DNA of 64,000 bases from Flavobacteria bacterium BAL38 (GTDB lineage Bacteria > Bacteroidota > Bacteroidia > Flavobacteriales > Flavobacteriaceae). Made by a program: the position numbers and the translations under genes. The DNA lies in NCBI GenBank assembly GCA_000169355.1, contig AAXX01000001.1:868001-932000 (forward strand), read 5' to 3'. The notes beneath the pieces were generated by a model. That model had not been told where the DNA came from, searched no databases, and saw only the letters and a list, made by a program, of their open reading frames with translations. This document shows, piece after piece, positions 35,189 through 44,838 of the stretch. Every line of letters starts with the position of its first letter. Within the stretch, counting starts at the first letter, position 1.

Positions 35189-38100
35189 ATGCAAAAAATT
35201 GTTTTTTTAGCGGGATTGCTGTTGTGTTTTTTGAGTGGTTTTGCTCAGGAAACCTTACAATCGTATCCAACTAAAAAAATTGCCTTTTCAAAAGACACGA
35301 TTTCAATTGAAAAATTCAGTTTAAACAATTCCTTTTTTGAAATTAAAGACAAAAGCGGAAAAGTTATTGATACTAGCTTTTACAAAGTAAATTTTCAAAA
35401 AGGAACGGTAGTTTTTACCAAAGAAATCAACACTTCTGATTCTTTAATTGTTCGCTATTCTAAATTTCCAGACTTTTTGACTAAAACGTATTCTATTTAT
35501 GATGACGACAAAGTGGTTTCCAACGAAGCTGGAAAATTAGTCGTTTTCAAAAAAGACAAAAACACCAAATTCAAACCTTTCGACGGTTTAAACACTTCGG
35601 GAAGTATTACGCGTGGCATTACGGTTGGAAACAATCAAAACACGGTGGTAAATTCGAATTTAGATTTACAAATCACAGGAAAAATTTCGGAGAAAGTCAG
35701 TTTGCGCGCATCCATTCAAGACAGTAATATTCCGTTGCAAGAAGGCGGTTATTCGCAAAAATTAGATGAGTTTGACCAAATTTTCATCGAATTATTTTCG
35801 GATAAATGGAATATTCGAGCGGGAGATTTATTCTTAGAAAATCGAAAATCAGCTTTCTTGAATTTCAACAAAAAAGTACAAGGATTATCTACACGTTTTA
35901 CCTTTGGAATACCTGATAAAAAAACCGAAGTCATTGCTTCTGGCGCATTAGTACGCGGACAATATGCAAGAAGTACTTTTACCGGTCAAGAAGGGAATCA
36001 AGGTCCGTATAAATTGCGAGGAAATAATAACGAATTGTATGTTTTAGTTATTTCAGGTTCGGAGCGTGTTTATGTGAATGGAATTTTGAAAACTCGTGGA
36101 GAAAACAACGATTACATCATCGATTACAATGCTGGAGAAATCATTTTTACTTCCTTATTTCCGATTACTTCCGAAATGCGAATCAATGTTGAATATCAAT
36201 ATACCGATAGAAATTTTACTCGATTTATTACTTATGGCGGAATTTCGCATGAGCGAGAAAATTGGCAAATTGGCGGTTATGTCTATTCGGAAAGTGATGT
36301 AAAAAATCAGCCTTTACAACAAAATTTATCTTCGGAGCAAATTGCTATTTTGCAAAACGCAGGCGATGATATTTCGGCAATGAACGGACCTTCAGCCTAT
36401 TTAGATTCCTATTCCGATAATAAAATTCTATACAAAAAAGTGATTGTTGGCGGCGTTGAAGTGTTTGAATATTCCAATAACCCAACTGACGAATTGTATA
36501 ATGTTCGATTTTCATTGGTGGGAAATAACGTAGGAAATTATATTTTAGTCAACAATCAAGCGGTTGGTAAAATATACGAATATGTAGCGCCAATTGCCGG
36601 CATTCCCCAAGGAAATTATGAACCTATTGTTCGTTTGATTGCTCCTACGAAAATTCAAATAGCAACCATTTTAGGAAAATACAATCCGAGTGAAAAAACA
36701 AATTTAGATTTTGAAATGGCATTGAGCAATAACGACCAAAATTTGTATTCGAATTTAGACGATACTAATAACAAAGGATTTGCTGGAAAATTCAATGGAA
36801 AACAACGCCTTTTTGATGGAAAAACAAAAATTGATGCCTTTGCGAATTACCAATTAATTCAGGAAAACTTCAAACCTATTGAACGATTATTTAACATCGA
36901 ATTTAACAGAGATTGGAACATCACATCCACTTTATTAGGCAATCAAAGCATTTTAACTTCAGGATTAGATTTTAATTTCAATAACAAAGGAAAAGCGTTG
37001 TATCAATTTGAAAACTTAACTTTTGGGAATGATTTTTCGGGAAATAAACATACTTTATCAGGAAGATATGCCATAAAAAACTGGATGATTTGGAGTAATT
37101 CAAGCGTAATGAAAAGCGATTCTGAACTTTCCAATTCGGCTTTTTCTAGAAGTGAAAATCGTTCGTCTTATAAATTGGGGAAAAATTGGGTTGGAGCCAC
37201 TGTAAATTTGGAAGATAATTCGGAAAAACTAAAAGCAACGAATACTTTTTCGGGCTTGAGCCAGCGCTTTATAGAATATGGCGCTTTTGTGGGAAGAGGT
37301 GATTCGACTAAAGTTTATGTGGAATTGGGATTTTTACAACGTCAGAATGATAGTTTGCAAAATAATCGCATTGAACGAGTGAATCATTCTAATTCGTATT
37401 ACTTAAAATCGCAATTAATTAAAACCGAAAAAAGCAATTTGAGTGTGTTTTTGAATTATCGTACTTTGAAATATGAAAATGCAAGCTTAAAAGACGAACC
37501 ATCATTGAATTCACGAATTTTATATTCGGATCGGTTTTTCGGACAAATACTTCAAACTACAACAGCTTATGAAACCAGTTCTGGTACGATTGCCCAACAA
37601 GAATTCACCTATTTACAAGTAGAACCCGGACAAGGCGTTTACATGTGGAACGATTATAACGGGAACGGAATTCAGGAATTGCAAGAGTTTGAAATTGCTC
37701 CTTATCTAGATTTAGCGATTTATGTTCGCGTGTTTTTACCCAATCAGGTTTTTGTAAGAACACATCAAAACAAATTTTCTCAAGCACTGAATTTCAATTT
37801 TAATCAATGGCAAAACGAAAATGGATTTAAGAAATTTGCCTCGCACTTTTATAATCAAACATCATTTTTAATCGACAGAAAAATAAAAAGAAACGGTGAT
37901 AATTTCGATTTGAATCCGTTTTCAAAAGGCGAAGATGAATTGATAGGTTTGAATACGAATTTTAGAAACAGTTTGTTTTTTAATCGGGGTAAGCAGCATC
38001 ATTCTACCACTTATTCATACTTGTTAAACGAAAGTCAAAACTTACTTTCAGTGGGAAGTATTGCAGCTAAAAATAATTCACATCAAATACAATATCAGCA

Positions 38101-38593
38101 TTTGGTAAAGAAAAGTTGGTTATTTAACCTTTTGGGAAGCACTTCAACAAGTAAGTCTGATTCTGAAAATTATCCAAATAGAAATTTTGAAATAGTAAGT
38201 TATCAAATAGAGCCTAAAATTGGCTATTTGTTTTCCAAAAATACGAGTTGGGATATTTTTTACGAATTTCAACAAAAAGAAAATCAAATTGGTGCTTTTG
38301 AAACCTTAACACAAAACCGATTAGGAACTTCATTTACCTTTAATAGTGAAAAAGGATTTAGTATGAATGGAGAGTTTTCAATGTATAACAATTCTTTTGA
38401 AGGAAATGTATTATCGGCAGTTGGTTTTCAAATGTTAGAAGGTCTACAACCTGGTAAAAATCAAACATGGCGTTTGCTTTTGCAGAAAAATCTAACGCAA
38501 TATTTAGACATCAATATTAACTATCAAGGCAGAAATAGCGAAACTAGTAAAACCATTCACACAGGAAATGTGCAATTAAGAGCCTTTTTTTAG
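35189..38593 (+). CDS. Large predicted outer-membrane beta-barrel protein
   Basis: 1134 residues. A signal peptide (MQKIVFLAGLLLCFLSGFAQ) is followed by a beta-rich region with GSITRGITVGNNQNTVVNSN and DLFLENRKSAFLNFNKKVQG, and a long stretch of alternating polar/aromatic strands. The last residue is Phe after QLRAFF, the classic C-terminal signal for Bam-assembled barrels. I do not recognise a named family with confidence; parts recall large T9SS-associated barrels, but it is far shorter than SprA. The following gene encodes a T9SS type B surface protein 45 bp away, so a surface-display link is possible. Confidence 0.75.
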   Translation: MQKIVFLAGLLLCFLSGFAQETLQSYPTKKIAFSKDTISIEKFSLNNSFFEIKDKSGKVIDTSFYKVNFQKGTVVFTKEINTSDSLIVRYSKFPDFLTKTYSIYDDDKVVSNEAGKLVVFKKDKNTKFKPFDGLNTSGSITRGITVGNNQNTVVNSNLDLQITGKISEKVSLRASIQDSNIPLQEGGYSQKLDEFDQIFIELFSDKWNIRAGDLFLENRKSAFLNFNKKVQGLSTRFTFGIPDKKTEVIASGALVRGQYARSTFTGQEGNQGPYKLRGNNNELYVLVISGSERVYVNGILKTRGENNDYIIDYNAGEIIFTSLFPITSEMRINVEYQYTDRNFTRFITYGGISHERENWQIGGYVYSESDVKNQPLQQNLSSEQIAILQNAGDDISAMNGPSAYLDSYSDNKILYKKVIVGGVEVFEYSNNPTDELYNVRFSLVGNNVGNYILVNNQAVGKIYEYVAPIAGIPQGNYEPIVRLIAPTKIQIATILGKYNPSEKTNLDFEMALSNNDQNLYSNLDDTNNKGFAGKFNGKQRLFDGKTKIDAFANYQLIQENFKPIERLFNIEFNRDWNITSTLLGNQSILTSGLDFNFNNKGKALYQFENLTFGNDFSGNKHTLSGRYAIKNWMIWSNSSVMKSDSELSNSAFSRSENRSSYKLGKNWVGATVNLEDNSEKLKATNTFSGLSQRFIEYGAFVGRGDSTKVYVELGFLQRQNDSLQNNRIERVNHSNSYYLKSQLIKTEKSNLSVFLNYRTLKYENASLKDEPSLNSRILYSDRFFGQILQTTTAYETSSGTIAQQEFTYLQVEPGQGVYMWNDYNGNGIQELQEFEIAPYLDLAIYVRVFLPNQVFVRTHQNKFSQALNFNFNQWQNENGFKKFASHFYNQTSFLIDRKIKRNGDNFDLNPFSKGEDELIGLNTNFRNSLFFNRGKQHHSTTYSYLLNESQNLLSVGSIAAKNNSHQIQYQHLVKKSWLFNLLGSTSTSKSDSENYPNRNFEIVSYQIEPKIGYLFSKNTSWDIFYEFQQKENQIGAFETLTQNRLGTSFTFNSEKGFSMNGEFSMYNNSFEGNVLSAVGFQMLEGLQPGKNQTWRLLLQKNLTQYLDININYQGRNSETSKTIHTGNVQLRAFF

Positions 38594-38638
38594 TTAATAT
38601 TTAGATTAATTCTACATTTCTGCTTAATTTTACAAACT

Positions 38639-41600
38639 ATGTTTAAAAATGCTATGTTTAAAACTATTTCTATTACATTATTTCTATTTACAACCATTTG
38701 TTATTCTCAATTAAGTAACAAACATTGGTTACCCCCTTTGCATTGTAGAGATGCTGGATCTGTAGCAGATCATTATTTATATTTATCAACTCAAGAAACA
38801 ACTCCATTTGAAATTAACATTACAGACGGAGCGGGAAATCCTATTGGAACAAACCCTTACACTATTTCTGCAACAACTCCTTTAACAATAGATCTAGGCT
38901 TTGGCCAAAATACTAAAATGTTTGTAGGTCAGGAAAATGTAAATATTGTTTTAAATGATCGTGGTGTTATACTTGAAGGGACTAAAGATTTTTATGTGAG
39001 TTTTAGAGTTAGATCTCAAAACCATGCCGAAATGTTAGTTTCTAAAGGGAAACCAGGTATTGGAACCAGTTTTAGATTAGGACATATTATTAACGAATCT
39101 TTTGACAATAGAAAATCATTTGTTACCAGTATAATGGCAACAGAAGACAATACTAATGTAAGTTTCACTGATTATGACCCAAATGTTGTTTTTACAACAA
39201 GTACAGGCACACTTATTGTTGCTTCGCAAAATTTCCTATTAAATGAGGGACAAAGTGTCATTATTACAGGATATAGCGATGTATTTAATAATTTAGACGG
39301 AGCAATTGGTGCTTTAATAACCTCAGACAAACCAGTTGCTGTAAACAGTGGCAATGCTTTAGGAGGTATTGAAGGTGGAAGAGCTGATTTTGCGCTAGAT
39401 CAAATAGTTTCTGCTTCACAAATTGGCGACGAATATATTTTTATTGAAGGAAATGGGCTTTCTAATATGGAGTTACCATTGATAGTTGCAAATGAAGATA
39501 ATACTGAAATATTTATTAATGGTTCTGCAACACCTGCAGCAACAATTAATGCAGGTGACTATTTTTTAGTAGACAACAGTTTTTATCAAGGAACTAATAA
39601 TAGAAATATTTATGTAAAAACTTCAAAAAATGTTTATGCCTATCAATTATTAGGAGGAGGAAATGATACTGCCACTGCGGGTTTAAATTTTATTCCACCT
39701 TTAAGTTGTTTCTTTCAAAATTCAGTTAATATTCCTAGTGTAAATAGAATTGGAGGAACATCTTATACCGCAGATTTAATGGTTTTAACTTATGCTTCTG
39801 CAACCCTAACTTTAAACGGAGCCACTATTCCAAATACACAAGCTCAAGCAGTGTTAGGTAACACTGATTGGGTTACGTACAGAATTTCAAATGTTAGTAA
39901 TAATGTAACGATCGAATCAACTGGTCCTTTAGCTGTAGGCGTTTTTGGATACCTTGGAAGTGCTTCTGGTTTTGCAGGTTATTATTCAGGTTTTGGAAGT
40001 AACCCTGAAGACACTGATATTACTATTTGTTCTAATGAAACTGTAGATTTATTTGATGCGATAACCGGAAATCCGGGTGATAATGGCACATGGACTACAC
40101 CTGCGGGAGGCGCACTATTAATCAACAATATTTTTGATCCTGCGGTAAATATTGCTGGAGAATATATTTATGAATTTACAAAAGATTGTAATTCAACCCC
40201 TACAACTATTCCGGTAAAAATTAATGTAATCGTACAACAAGCACCTAATGCTGGAAATAGCCTAAACTACTCAACTTGTGTAAATGCAAATGCTTTTGAT
40301 TTATTTACTTTATTAGGAAATAATGTAACTACAGGAGGTACTTGGTCGCCAGCACTTTCTTCTGGAACTAGCATGTATAATCCAGCTATAGACGTGTCAG
40401 GAGTTTATACATATAGAATCTTAGCAAGTGGCGCATGTGAATCAGTTTCTGCAAGCGTTACGGTGATTAATAATCCTATTCCTTCGGCTCCTGTAATTCC
40501 CGACTTTAATTTATGTGATAATAATCTTGACGGAGATGATACAAATGGATTCGTAACTTTTGATTTAACTCAAAAAAATTCAGAAATTTCAAATTTAGTT
40601 CCAGGATATAATATTACGTATCATACCGATATAACAGAAGCAATTGCTGGGAGTAACAACATTACTTCTATTTATGATACAAATAGAACCGTTCATGTAC
40701 GATTGACTAATTCAACAAACGGATGTTATTTTACTGCATCGTTTAATTTAGTTGTAAATCCTAAACCAGTTGTAAATGCATTAGTCACTTTAAAACAATG
40801 TGACACTGATACAGATGCAAGTACAACTTTCAACTTAACTCAAGCTAATATTTTAATTTCAACCGACAATACTTTAATATTTTCGTACCACAATAGTTTG
40901 GCGGGAGCAGAAAATAATAACGATTTTGTTTCTAATGAAATTTCTTTTACGGCATCAAACGGAAGTTTTGTTTGGGCTAGAATTTCAAACAGTAATGGCT
41001 GTTACAGAACTTCAAGAGTAAACCTAATAGTTTCTGCAACAACAATACCTCAAACTTTTAGATATTATATTGATGATGTTTGCGACGATTATTTAAGTGC
41101 TACTGACCCAGATGGAGACGGAATTGGATATTTTAATTTAACAGAAATTGAAACCGTATTAGTTAATCAATTTCCACCAGGACAATCTTATACATTTAGC
41201 TATTACCAAAATCAAATAGATGCCGAAACAGAGCAAAATGCAATAACAGACATCAATAATTTCAGAAATACCGTTGCTAACAATCAAATAATTTGGGTTA
41301 GAATTGAAAGTAATTTATATGAATGTGCGGGCCTAGGACCATTTTTAGAGTTAATTGTAAATCCTTTACCTGATACAAATTTGGGTGATGATTTTGTTAT
41401 TTGTATCGATCCTACAACAGGCATAGGTTCTCAAGAAATAAATGCTACGCCAGCTACACCAGGCAATTACACCTATAATTGGACACCTGCAAATCCGGCA
41501 GGGAATATTGCAACATATAACATAACCTCTCCAGGTACCTATAGCGTTATTGTTACGAATACAGTTACATCATGTAGCTTTTCAGATTCGGTAATTGCAA

Positions 41601-42100
41601 CATTTTCTTCTGAACCTCAAAGTGTAAGTGCCGCTTTATTAACACCTGCATTTTCTTCTGGATTAGCATCAATTGAAGCTACAGCAGTTGGAGGTTTTGG
41701 AATTTACGAATATAGTTTAAACGCTTTAGATTGGCAGTTAAGCCCATTATTTAGCGACTTACCTAATGGATCTTACACTATTTACGTTAGAGATATTCAG
41801 GGATGTGGTTTGTTATTGACTAATACGATTCAAACCATAACATTTCCTAATTATTTTACTCCAAATGGAGATGGTTATAATGACAGATGGAATATTAATT
41901 TACCTATAGAATACGAAGGTTTAATTACCATTTATGACCGTTATGGCAAATTAATTAAGCAAATTAGCCCAGAAAGTTCTGGTTGGGACGGAACCTATAA
42001 TGGAGGATTATTACCATCAACCGACTATTGGTTTAAAGTTGATTATATAGAAGACAACATAAGAAAAGAATTTAAATCTCATTTTAGTTTAAAAAGATAA
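38639..42100 (+). CDS. T9SS type B surface protein with IgGFc-binding-like N-terminal domain
   Basis: 1153 residues. After a signal peptide (FKTISITLFLFTTICYS; either Met1 or Met6 may start), residues about 25-460 resemble the IgGFc-binding N-terminal domain (HWLPPLHCRDAGSVADHYLY, ... DKPVAVNSGNALGGIEGGRA). Ig-like repeats rich in Asn and Thr follow, several with a conserved Cys (VVNALVTLKQCDTDTDASTT). The end is a gliding-motility-type C-terminal domain (FPNYFTPNGDGYNDRWNINL ... IYDRYGKLIKQI), the type B sorting signal for T9SS export and surface attachment. It is probably an adhesin. The enoyl-CoA hydratase gene follows by 6 bp. Confidence 0.88.
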   Translation: MFKNAMFKTISITLFLFTTICYSQLSNKHWLPPLHCRDAGSVADHYLYLSTQETTPFEINITDGAGNPIGTNPYTISATTPLTIDLGFGQNTKMFVGQENVNIVLNDRGVILEGTKDFYVSFRVRSQNHAEMLVSKGKPGIGTSFRLGHIINESFDNRKSFVTSIMATEDNTNVSFTDYDPNVVFTTSTGTLIVASQNFLLNEGQSVIITGYSDVFNNLDGAIGALITSDKPVAVNSGNALGGIEGGRADFALDQIVSASQIGDEYIFIEGNGLSNMELPLIVANEDNTEIFINGSATPAATINAGDYFLVDNSFYQGTNNRNIYVKTSKNVYAYQLLGGGNDTATAGLNFIPPLSCFFQNSVNIPSVNRIGGTSYTADLMVLTYASATLTLNGATIPNTQAQAVLGNTDWVTYRISNVSNNVTIESTGPLAVGVFGYLGSASGFAGYYSGFGSNPEDTDITICSNETVDLFDAITGNPGDNGTWTTPAGGALLINNIFDPAVNIAGEYIYEFTKDCNSTPTTIPVKINVIVQQAPNAGNSLNYSTCVNANAFDLFTLLGNNVTTGGTWSPALSSGTSMYNPAIDVSGVYTYRILASGACESVSASVTVINNPIPSAPVIPDFNLCDNNLDGDDTNGFVTFDLTQKNSEISNLVPGYNITYHTDITEAIAGSNNITSIYDTNRTVHVRLTNSTNGCYFTASFNLVVNPKPVVNALVTLKQCDTDTDASTTFNLTQANILISTDNTLIFSYHNSLAGAENNNDFVSNEISFTASNGSFVWARISNSNGCYRTSRVNLIVSATTIPQTFRYYIDDVCDDYLSATDPDGDGIGYFNLTEIETVLVNQFPPGQSYTFSYYQNQIDAETEQNAITDINNFRNTVANNQIIWVRIESNLYECAGLGPFLELIVNPLPDTNLGDDFVICIDPTTGIGSQEINATPATPGNYTYNWTPANPAGNIATYNITSPGTYSVIVTNTVTSCSFSDSVIATFSSEPQSVSAALLTPAFSSGLASIEATAVGGFGIYEYSLNALDWQLSPLFSDLPNGSYTIYVRDIQGCGLLLTNTIQTITFPNYFTPNGDGYNDRWNINLPIEYEGLITIYDRYGKLIKQISPESSGWDGTYNGGLLPSTDYWFKVDYIEDNIRKEFKSHFSLKR

Positions 42101-42106
42101 TTTGCA

Positions 42107-42856
42107 ATGGGAACAATAGAAACTATAATTAATGGAAAAGTTGCAACTTTACTTTTTTTTCATCTATCAAGCAATTCATTTCCAAGCACTTTACTGCAAC
42201 AATTAACCGAAGAAATCAATGCTTTAGGAAACAACAAATCGATATCGGTAATTGTACTTAAAAGCTCAGGAACAGGTGCTTTTTGCGCAGGTGCTTCTTT
42301 TGACGAGTTGCTTTCAGTAAGTAATTTTGAAGAAGGAAGTCAATTTTTTTCTGGATTTGCAAATGTTATCAATGCTATACGTAAATGTCCAAAATTAATT
42401 ATTGGAAGAATTCACGGAAAAGCAGTTGGCGGTGGCGTTGGATTAGCAGCAGCATGTGATTATTCATTTGCGTGTACAAAAAGTGAAATTAAACTTTCTG
42501 AAATAGCTATTGGAATTGGTCCGTTTGTAATCGAACCAGCAGTGTCTAGAAAAATTGGCAAAACAGCCATGTCTGAAATGACACTAAATCCAACTGCTTG
42601 GAAATCCTCTAAATGGGCTTTTGAAAAAGGGCTTTATTCCGAATTATTTGAGACTATTGAAGAATTAGATTTTAGGCTTGAAGAATATACGAAAGAACTT
42701 TCATCATATAACGAAGAGGCTCTATTTGAAATGAAAAAGGTACTTTGGGAAGGAACAGACCATTGGGAAAATTTACTTTATGAGAGAGCCTCTATTTCAG
42801 GTAAATTGGTTTTATCTGATTTTACAAAAAAAGCACTAGAAAAATTTAAAAAATGA
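42107..42856 (+). CDS. Enoyl-CoA hydratase/isomerase family protein
   Basis: 249 residues of crotonase fold. The two oxyanion-hole segments are SGTGAFCAGASFDELLSV and GRIHGKAVGGGVGLAAACDYS. The catalytic Glu positions are less clear: SEIAIGIGPFVIEPAVSRKI has a Gly-rich loop as in methylglutaconyl-CoA hydratase-like members. It acts in fatty or branched-chain acyl-CoA breakdown. Its stop overlaps the start of the 59-codon gene (ATGA), and it starts 6 bp after the T9SS gene, so cotranscription is likely even though the functions differ. Confidence 0.88.
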   Translation: MGTIETIINGKVATLLFFHLSSNSFPSTLLQQLTEEINALGNNKSISVIVLKSSGTGAFCAGASFDELLSVSNFEEGSQFFSGFANVINAIRKCPKLIIGRIHGKAVGGGVGLAAACDYSFACTKSEIKLSEIAIGIGPFVIEPAVSRKIGKTAMSEMTLNPTAWKSSKWAFEKGLYSELFETIEELDFRLEEYTKELSSYNEEALFEMKKVLWEGTDHWENLLYERASISGKLVLSDFTKKALEKFKK

Positions 42857-43032
42857 GAAGTTTAATCCTTTTTCTTCAACAAGTAAATGTTGAGCAAAAA
42901 TTAAAAGAAGCTCCAGATAATGAATATCAAATAGGAGTATTAATTGGTTCATTTGTTCCCTTTATAGTTTTAATCGGAATTGCTTATGCACTTTATTACA
43001 GAGCAAAAAAGAAAGAGCAAAATTTAAAATAA
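42853..43032 (+). CDS. Small single-span membrane protein, 59 residues
   Basis: The ATG at 42853 overlaps the enoyl-CoA hydratase stop as ATGA, and the frame stays open for 59 codons to TAA at 43030-43032. The product has a short hydrophobic N-terminus, a polar linker (VNVEQKLKEAPDNEYQIG), one strong membrane helix (VLIGSFVPFIVLIGIAYALY) and a basic tail (YRAKKKEQNLK). Coupled translation and the 6-bp gap to queD support a real gene. No family recognised. Confidence 0.72.
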   Translation: MRSLILFLQQVNVEQKLKEAPDNEYQIGVLIGSFVPFIVLIGIAYALYYRAKKKEQNLK

Positions 43033-43038
43033 CAAATC

Positions 43039-43488
43039 ATGTCAAACATAAGAATTACAAAACAATTTAACTTTGAAACTGGTCATGCTTTATATGGTTA
43101 TGATGGAAAATGTAAAAATGTACACGGCCATAGTTACAAACTTTCGGTAACCGTGATTGGAAAACCAATAACAGACAAAACGAATGTTAAGTTTGGTATG
43201 GTTATAGATTTTGGCGACTTAAAGAAAATTGTAAAAGAACAAATTGTTGATGTTTTTGATCATGCAACTGTTTTTAATAAAAATACTCCTCATATAGAAC
43301 TAGCACACGAATTGAAATCAAGGGGTCATGATGTTATTTTAGTAGACTATCAGCCTACAAGTGAAAATATGGTTGTTGATTTTTCCAATAAAATTAAAAA
43401 TCTTTTACCTGAAAATATTAAATTACATTCACTTAGATTACAAGAAACAGAAACTTCGTTTGCAGAATGGTTTGCTTGTGATAATTAA
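43039..43488 (+). CDS. queD: 6-pyruvoyl tetrahydropterin synthase/QueD family protein
   Basis: 149 residues. Zinc ligands are the His of FETGHALYG and the HGH of CKNVHGHSYKL, with the catalytic Cys three residues before that HGH. The second half has VIDFGDLKKIVKEQIVDVFD, DHATVF and the conserved Glu in LRLQETETSFAEW. In bacteria this is usually 6-carboxy-5,6,7,8-tetrahydropterin synthase of queuosine biosynthesis. The sequence between DHATVF and PTSENM is longer than in E. coli QueD. The gene ends a tight run with the tiny membrane protein gene, and a terminator follows. Confidence 0.88.
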   Translation: MSNIRITKQFNFETGHALYGYDGKCKNVHGHSYKLSVTVIGKPITDKTNVKFGMVIDFGDLKKIVKEQIVDVFDHATVFNKNTPHIELAHELKSRGHDVILVDYQPTSENMVVDFSNKIKNLLPENIKLHSLRLQETETSFAEWFACDN

Positions 43489-43493
43489 TAAAC

Positions 43494-43524
43494 AAAAAAG
43501 TCCTCAATAAATGAGGACTTTTTT
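43494..43524. terminator. Bidirectional terminator after queD
   Basis: AAAAAAGTCCTCA and TGAGGACTTTTTT pair perfectly over 13 bp with loop ATAAA, and there are A and T runs on both sides. It probably served both queD and the convergent adhesin operon before the IS element inserted 8 bp beyond it. Confidence 0.9.
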
Positions 43525-43570
43525 GTTAAAGTGTCTTGTCCTGAAAAAAGTTGACTAAATATTACTTAAT

Positions 43571-43945
43571 ATGTCAACAAAAAAGAAAATTTCAAAAATC
43601 CCAAGTGCCCCAAAAAATTATAGCGAAGCGTTTAAACGTCAAGTTGTAAGTGAATTTGAAAGGGGTTTATTTACAAAAGCAGAACTTCGAAGACGCTACA
43701 ATATTTTAGGTAATAGTTGTATACCAAGATGGTTAAAAAAATATGGTAAATTTACCTATGAAGATAAATTAACTATTGGTCGTCCTATGAAAGATCCTCA
43801 ACAACAGCGTATAAAAGAGCTAGAAGCTCAATTAGTACAAAAAGAAGAAGAATTAAAAGTATTCAAACGATTTATTGAAATAGCCGAACGCGAACTTAAA
43901 ATTGATATTGTAAAAAAGTCTGGTTCCAAGCAGTCGAAGAAATAA
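43571..43945 (+). CDS. IS3-family transposase OrfA (helix-turn-helix)
   Basis: 124 residues. SEAFKRQVVSEFERGLFTKA and ELRRRYNILGNSCIPRWLKK make up the HTH_Tnp domain that binds the terminal repeats. AQLVQKEEELKVFKRFIEIAE is a coiled coil (leucine-zipper-like) for multimerisation. In IS3 elements free OrfA often represses transposition. A -1 frameshift at 43912-43918 joins it to OrfB. Confidence 0.92.
   Translation: MSTKKKISKIPSAPKNYSEAFKRQVVSEFERGLFTKAELRRRYNILGNSCIPRWLKKYGKFTYEDKLTIGRPMKDPQQQRIKELEAQLVQKEEELKVFKRFIEIAERELKIDIVKKSGSKQSKK
43912..43918 (+). other. Programmed -1 frameshift site A_AAA_AAG
   Basis: In the OrfA frame the codons read GTA-AAA-AAG, giving the canonical heptamer A AAA AAG. 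Slipping back one base continues as VWFQAVEEINVNSSL and stays open into the OrfB frame, giving a fused OrfAB transposase. Confidence 0.85.
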
Positions 43946-43959
43946 ATGTAAATAGTTCA

Positions 43960-44838
43960 TTGACTATTTATGAGTTATGCGAACTGTTTGGATACACAAA
44001 ACAAGCATTTTACAAGCGAAAGTCAAAGGTAAAAACACCTAAATACAACTCAGAATTATTACGAAGTTTAGTAGTTAATATTCGTAAGCAATTACCCCGA
44101 ACAGGGGGTAAAAAACTTCATGTAATGTTACAAGATGAATTTATAAAACATCATATATCAATTGGTCGGGATAATTTTTTAGATTTTTTAAAAGCGGAAT
44201 ATTTACAAGTTCCTAAAGCTCGAAGATATTACAAAACAACAAACTCAAGACATTGGATGAAACGCTATCCAAATTTAATTAGCAATTTAGTGCTTAACAG
44301 ACCTGAGCAAGTTTGGGTTGCTGATATAACTTATTTACGAACAAAAGAGAAAACATATTATTTGCATTTACTCACTGATGCTTGTTCCAAGAAAATCGTT
44401 GGTTATCAATTATCAGATAATTTAATGAGTTCAACTACAGTAAAAGCTTTAGAAATGGCTTTGATTGACAGGAAAACAAAAAATCAACTCCTTCACCATT
44501 CTGACAGAGGTTTACAATATTGTAGTAAAGAGTATACTGATTTGTTAAAGAAAAACAATATTTTAATTAGTATGACGCAAGAATACGATCCATATGAAAA
44601 TGCAATAGCAGAAAGAGTAAATGGAATCTTAAAAGAAGAATTTGGTTTACATGAAATCTTTGAAAACTACCAAAACTTAAACAAACAAGTCACACAAGCC
44701 ATTACTTTATACAACAATTTTAGAATACATATGTCAGTTAATATGATAACTCCAAACCAAGCACATCAACAAAAAATAATACATTTAAAACAATGGAAAA
44801 AAATAAATCGTAACAGAATTAATTCTGTTACGATTTAA
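43960..44838 (+). CDS. IS3-family transposase OrfB (DDE integrase core)
   Basis: 292 residues if read from the TTG at 43960, but the frame is open back to the slippery site and it is most likely made as OrfAB. An HTH_21-like segment (VVNIRKQLPRTGGKKLHVML) precedes the rve catalytic core. The DDE triad is D in VWVADITYLRT, D in LLHHSDRGLQYCS and E in ENAIAERVNGILKEEFG. No frameshift or stop breaks it. A perfect palindrome overlaps the last codons. Confidence 0.92.
   Translation: MTIYELCELFGYTKQAFYKRKSKVKTPKYNSELLRSLVVNIRKQLPRTGGKKLHVMLQDEFIKHHISIGRDNFLDFLKAEYLQVPKARRYYKTTNSRHWMKRYPNLISNLVLNRPEQVWVADITYLRTKEKTYYLHLLTDACSKKIVGYQLSDNLMSSTTVKALEMALIDRKTKNQLLHHSDRGLQYCSKEYTDLLKKNNILISMTQEYDPYENAIAERVNGILKEEFGLHEIFENYQNLNKQVTQAITLYNNFRIHMSVNMITPNQAHQQKIIHLKQWKKINRNRINSVTI
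44805..44836. terminator. 32-bp perfect palindrome at the end of the IS transposase gene
   Basis: AAATCGTAACAGAATT is followed directly by its exact reverse complement, spanning the last OrfB codons and reaching into the stop. As RNA it folds into a hairpin in either direction, so it could stop transposase mRNA and block antisense transcription entering from the adhesin operon. There is no long T-run. Confidence 0.55.
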
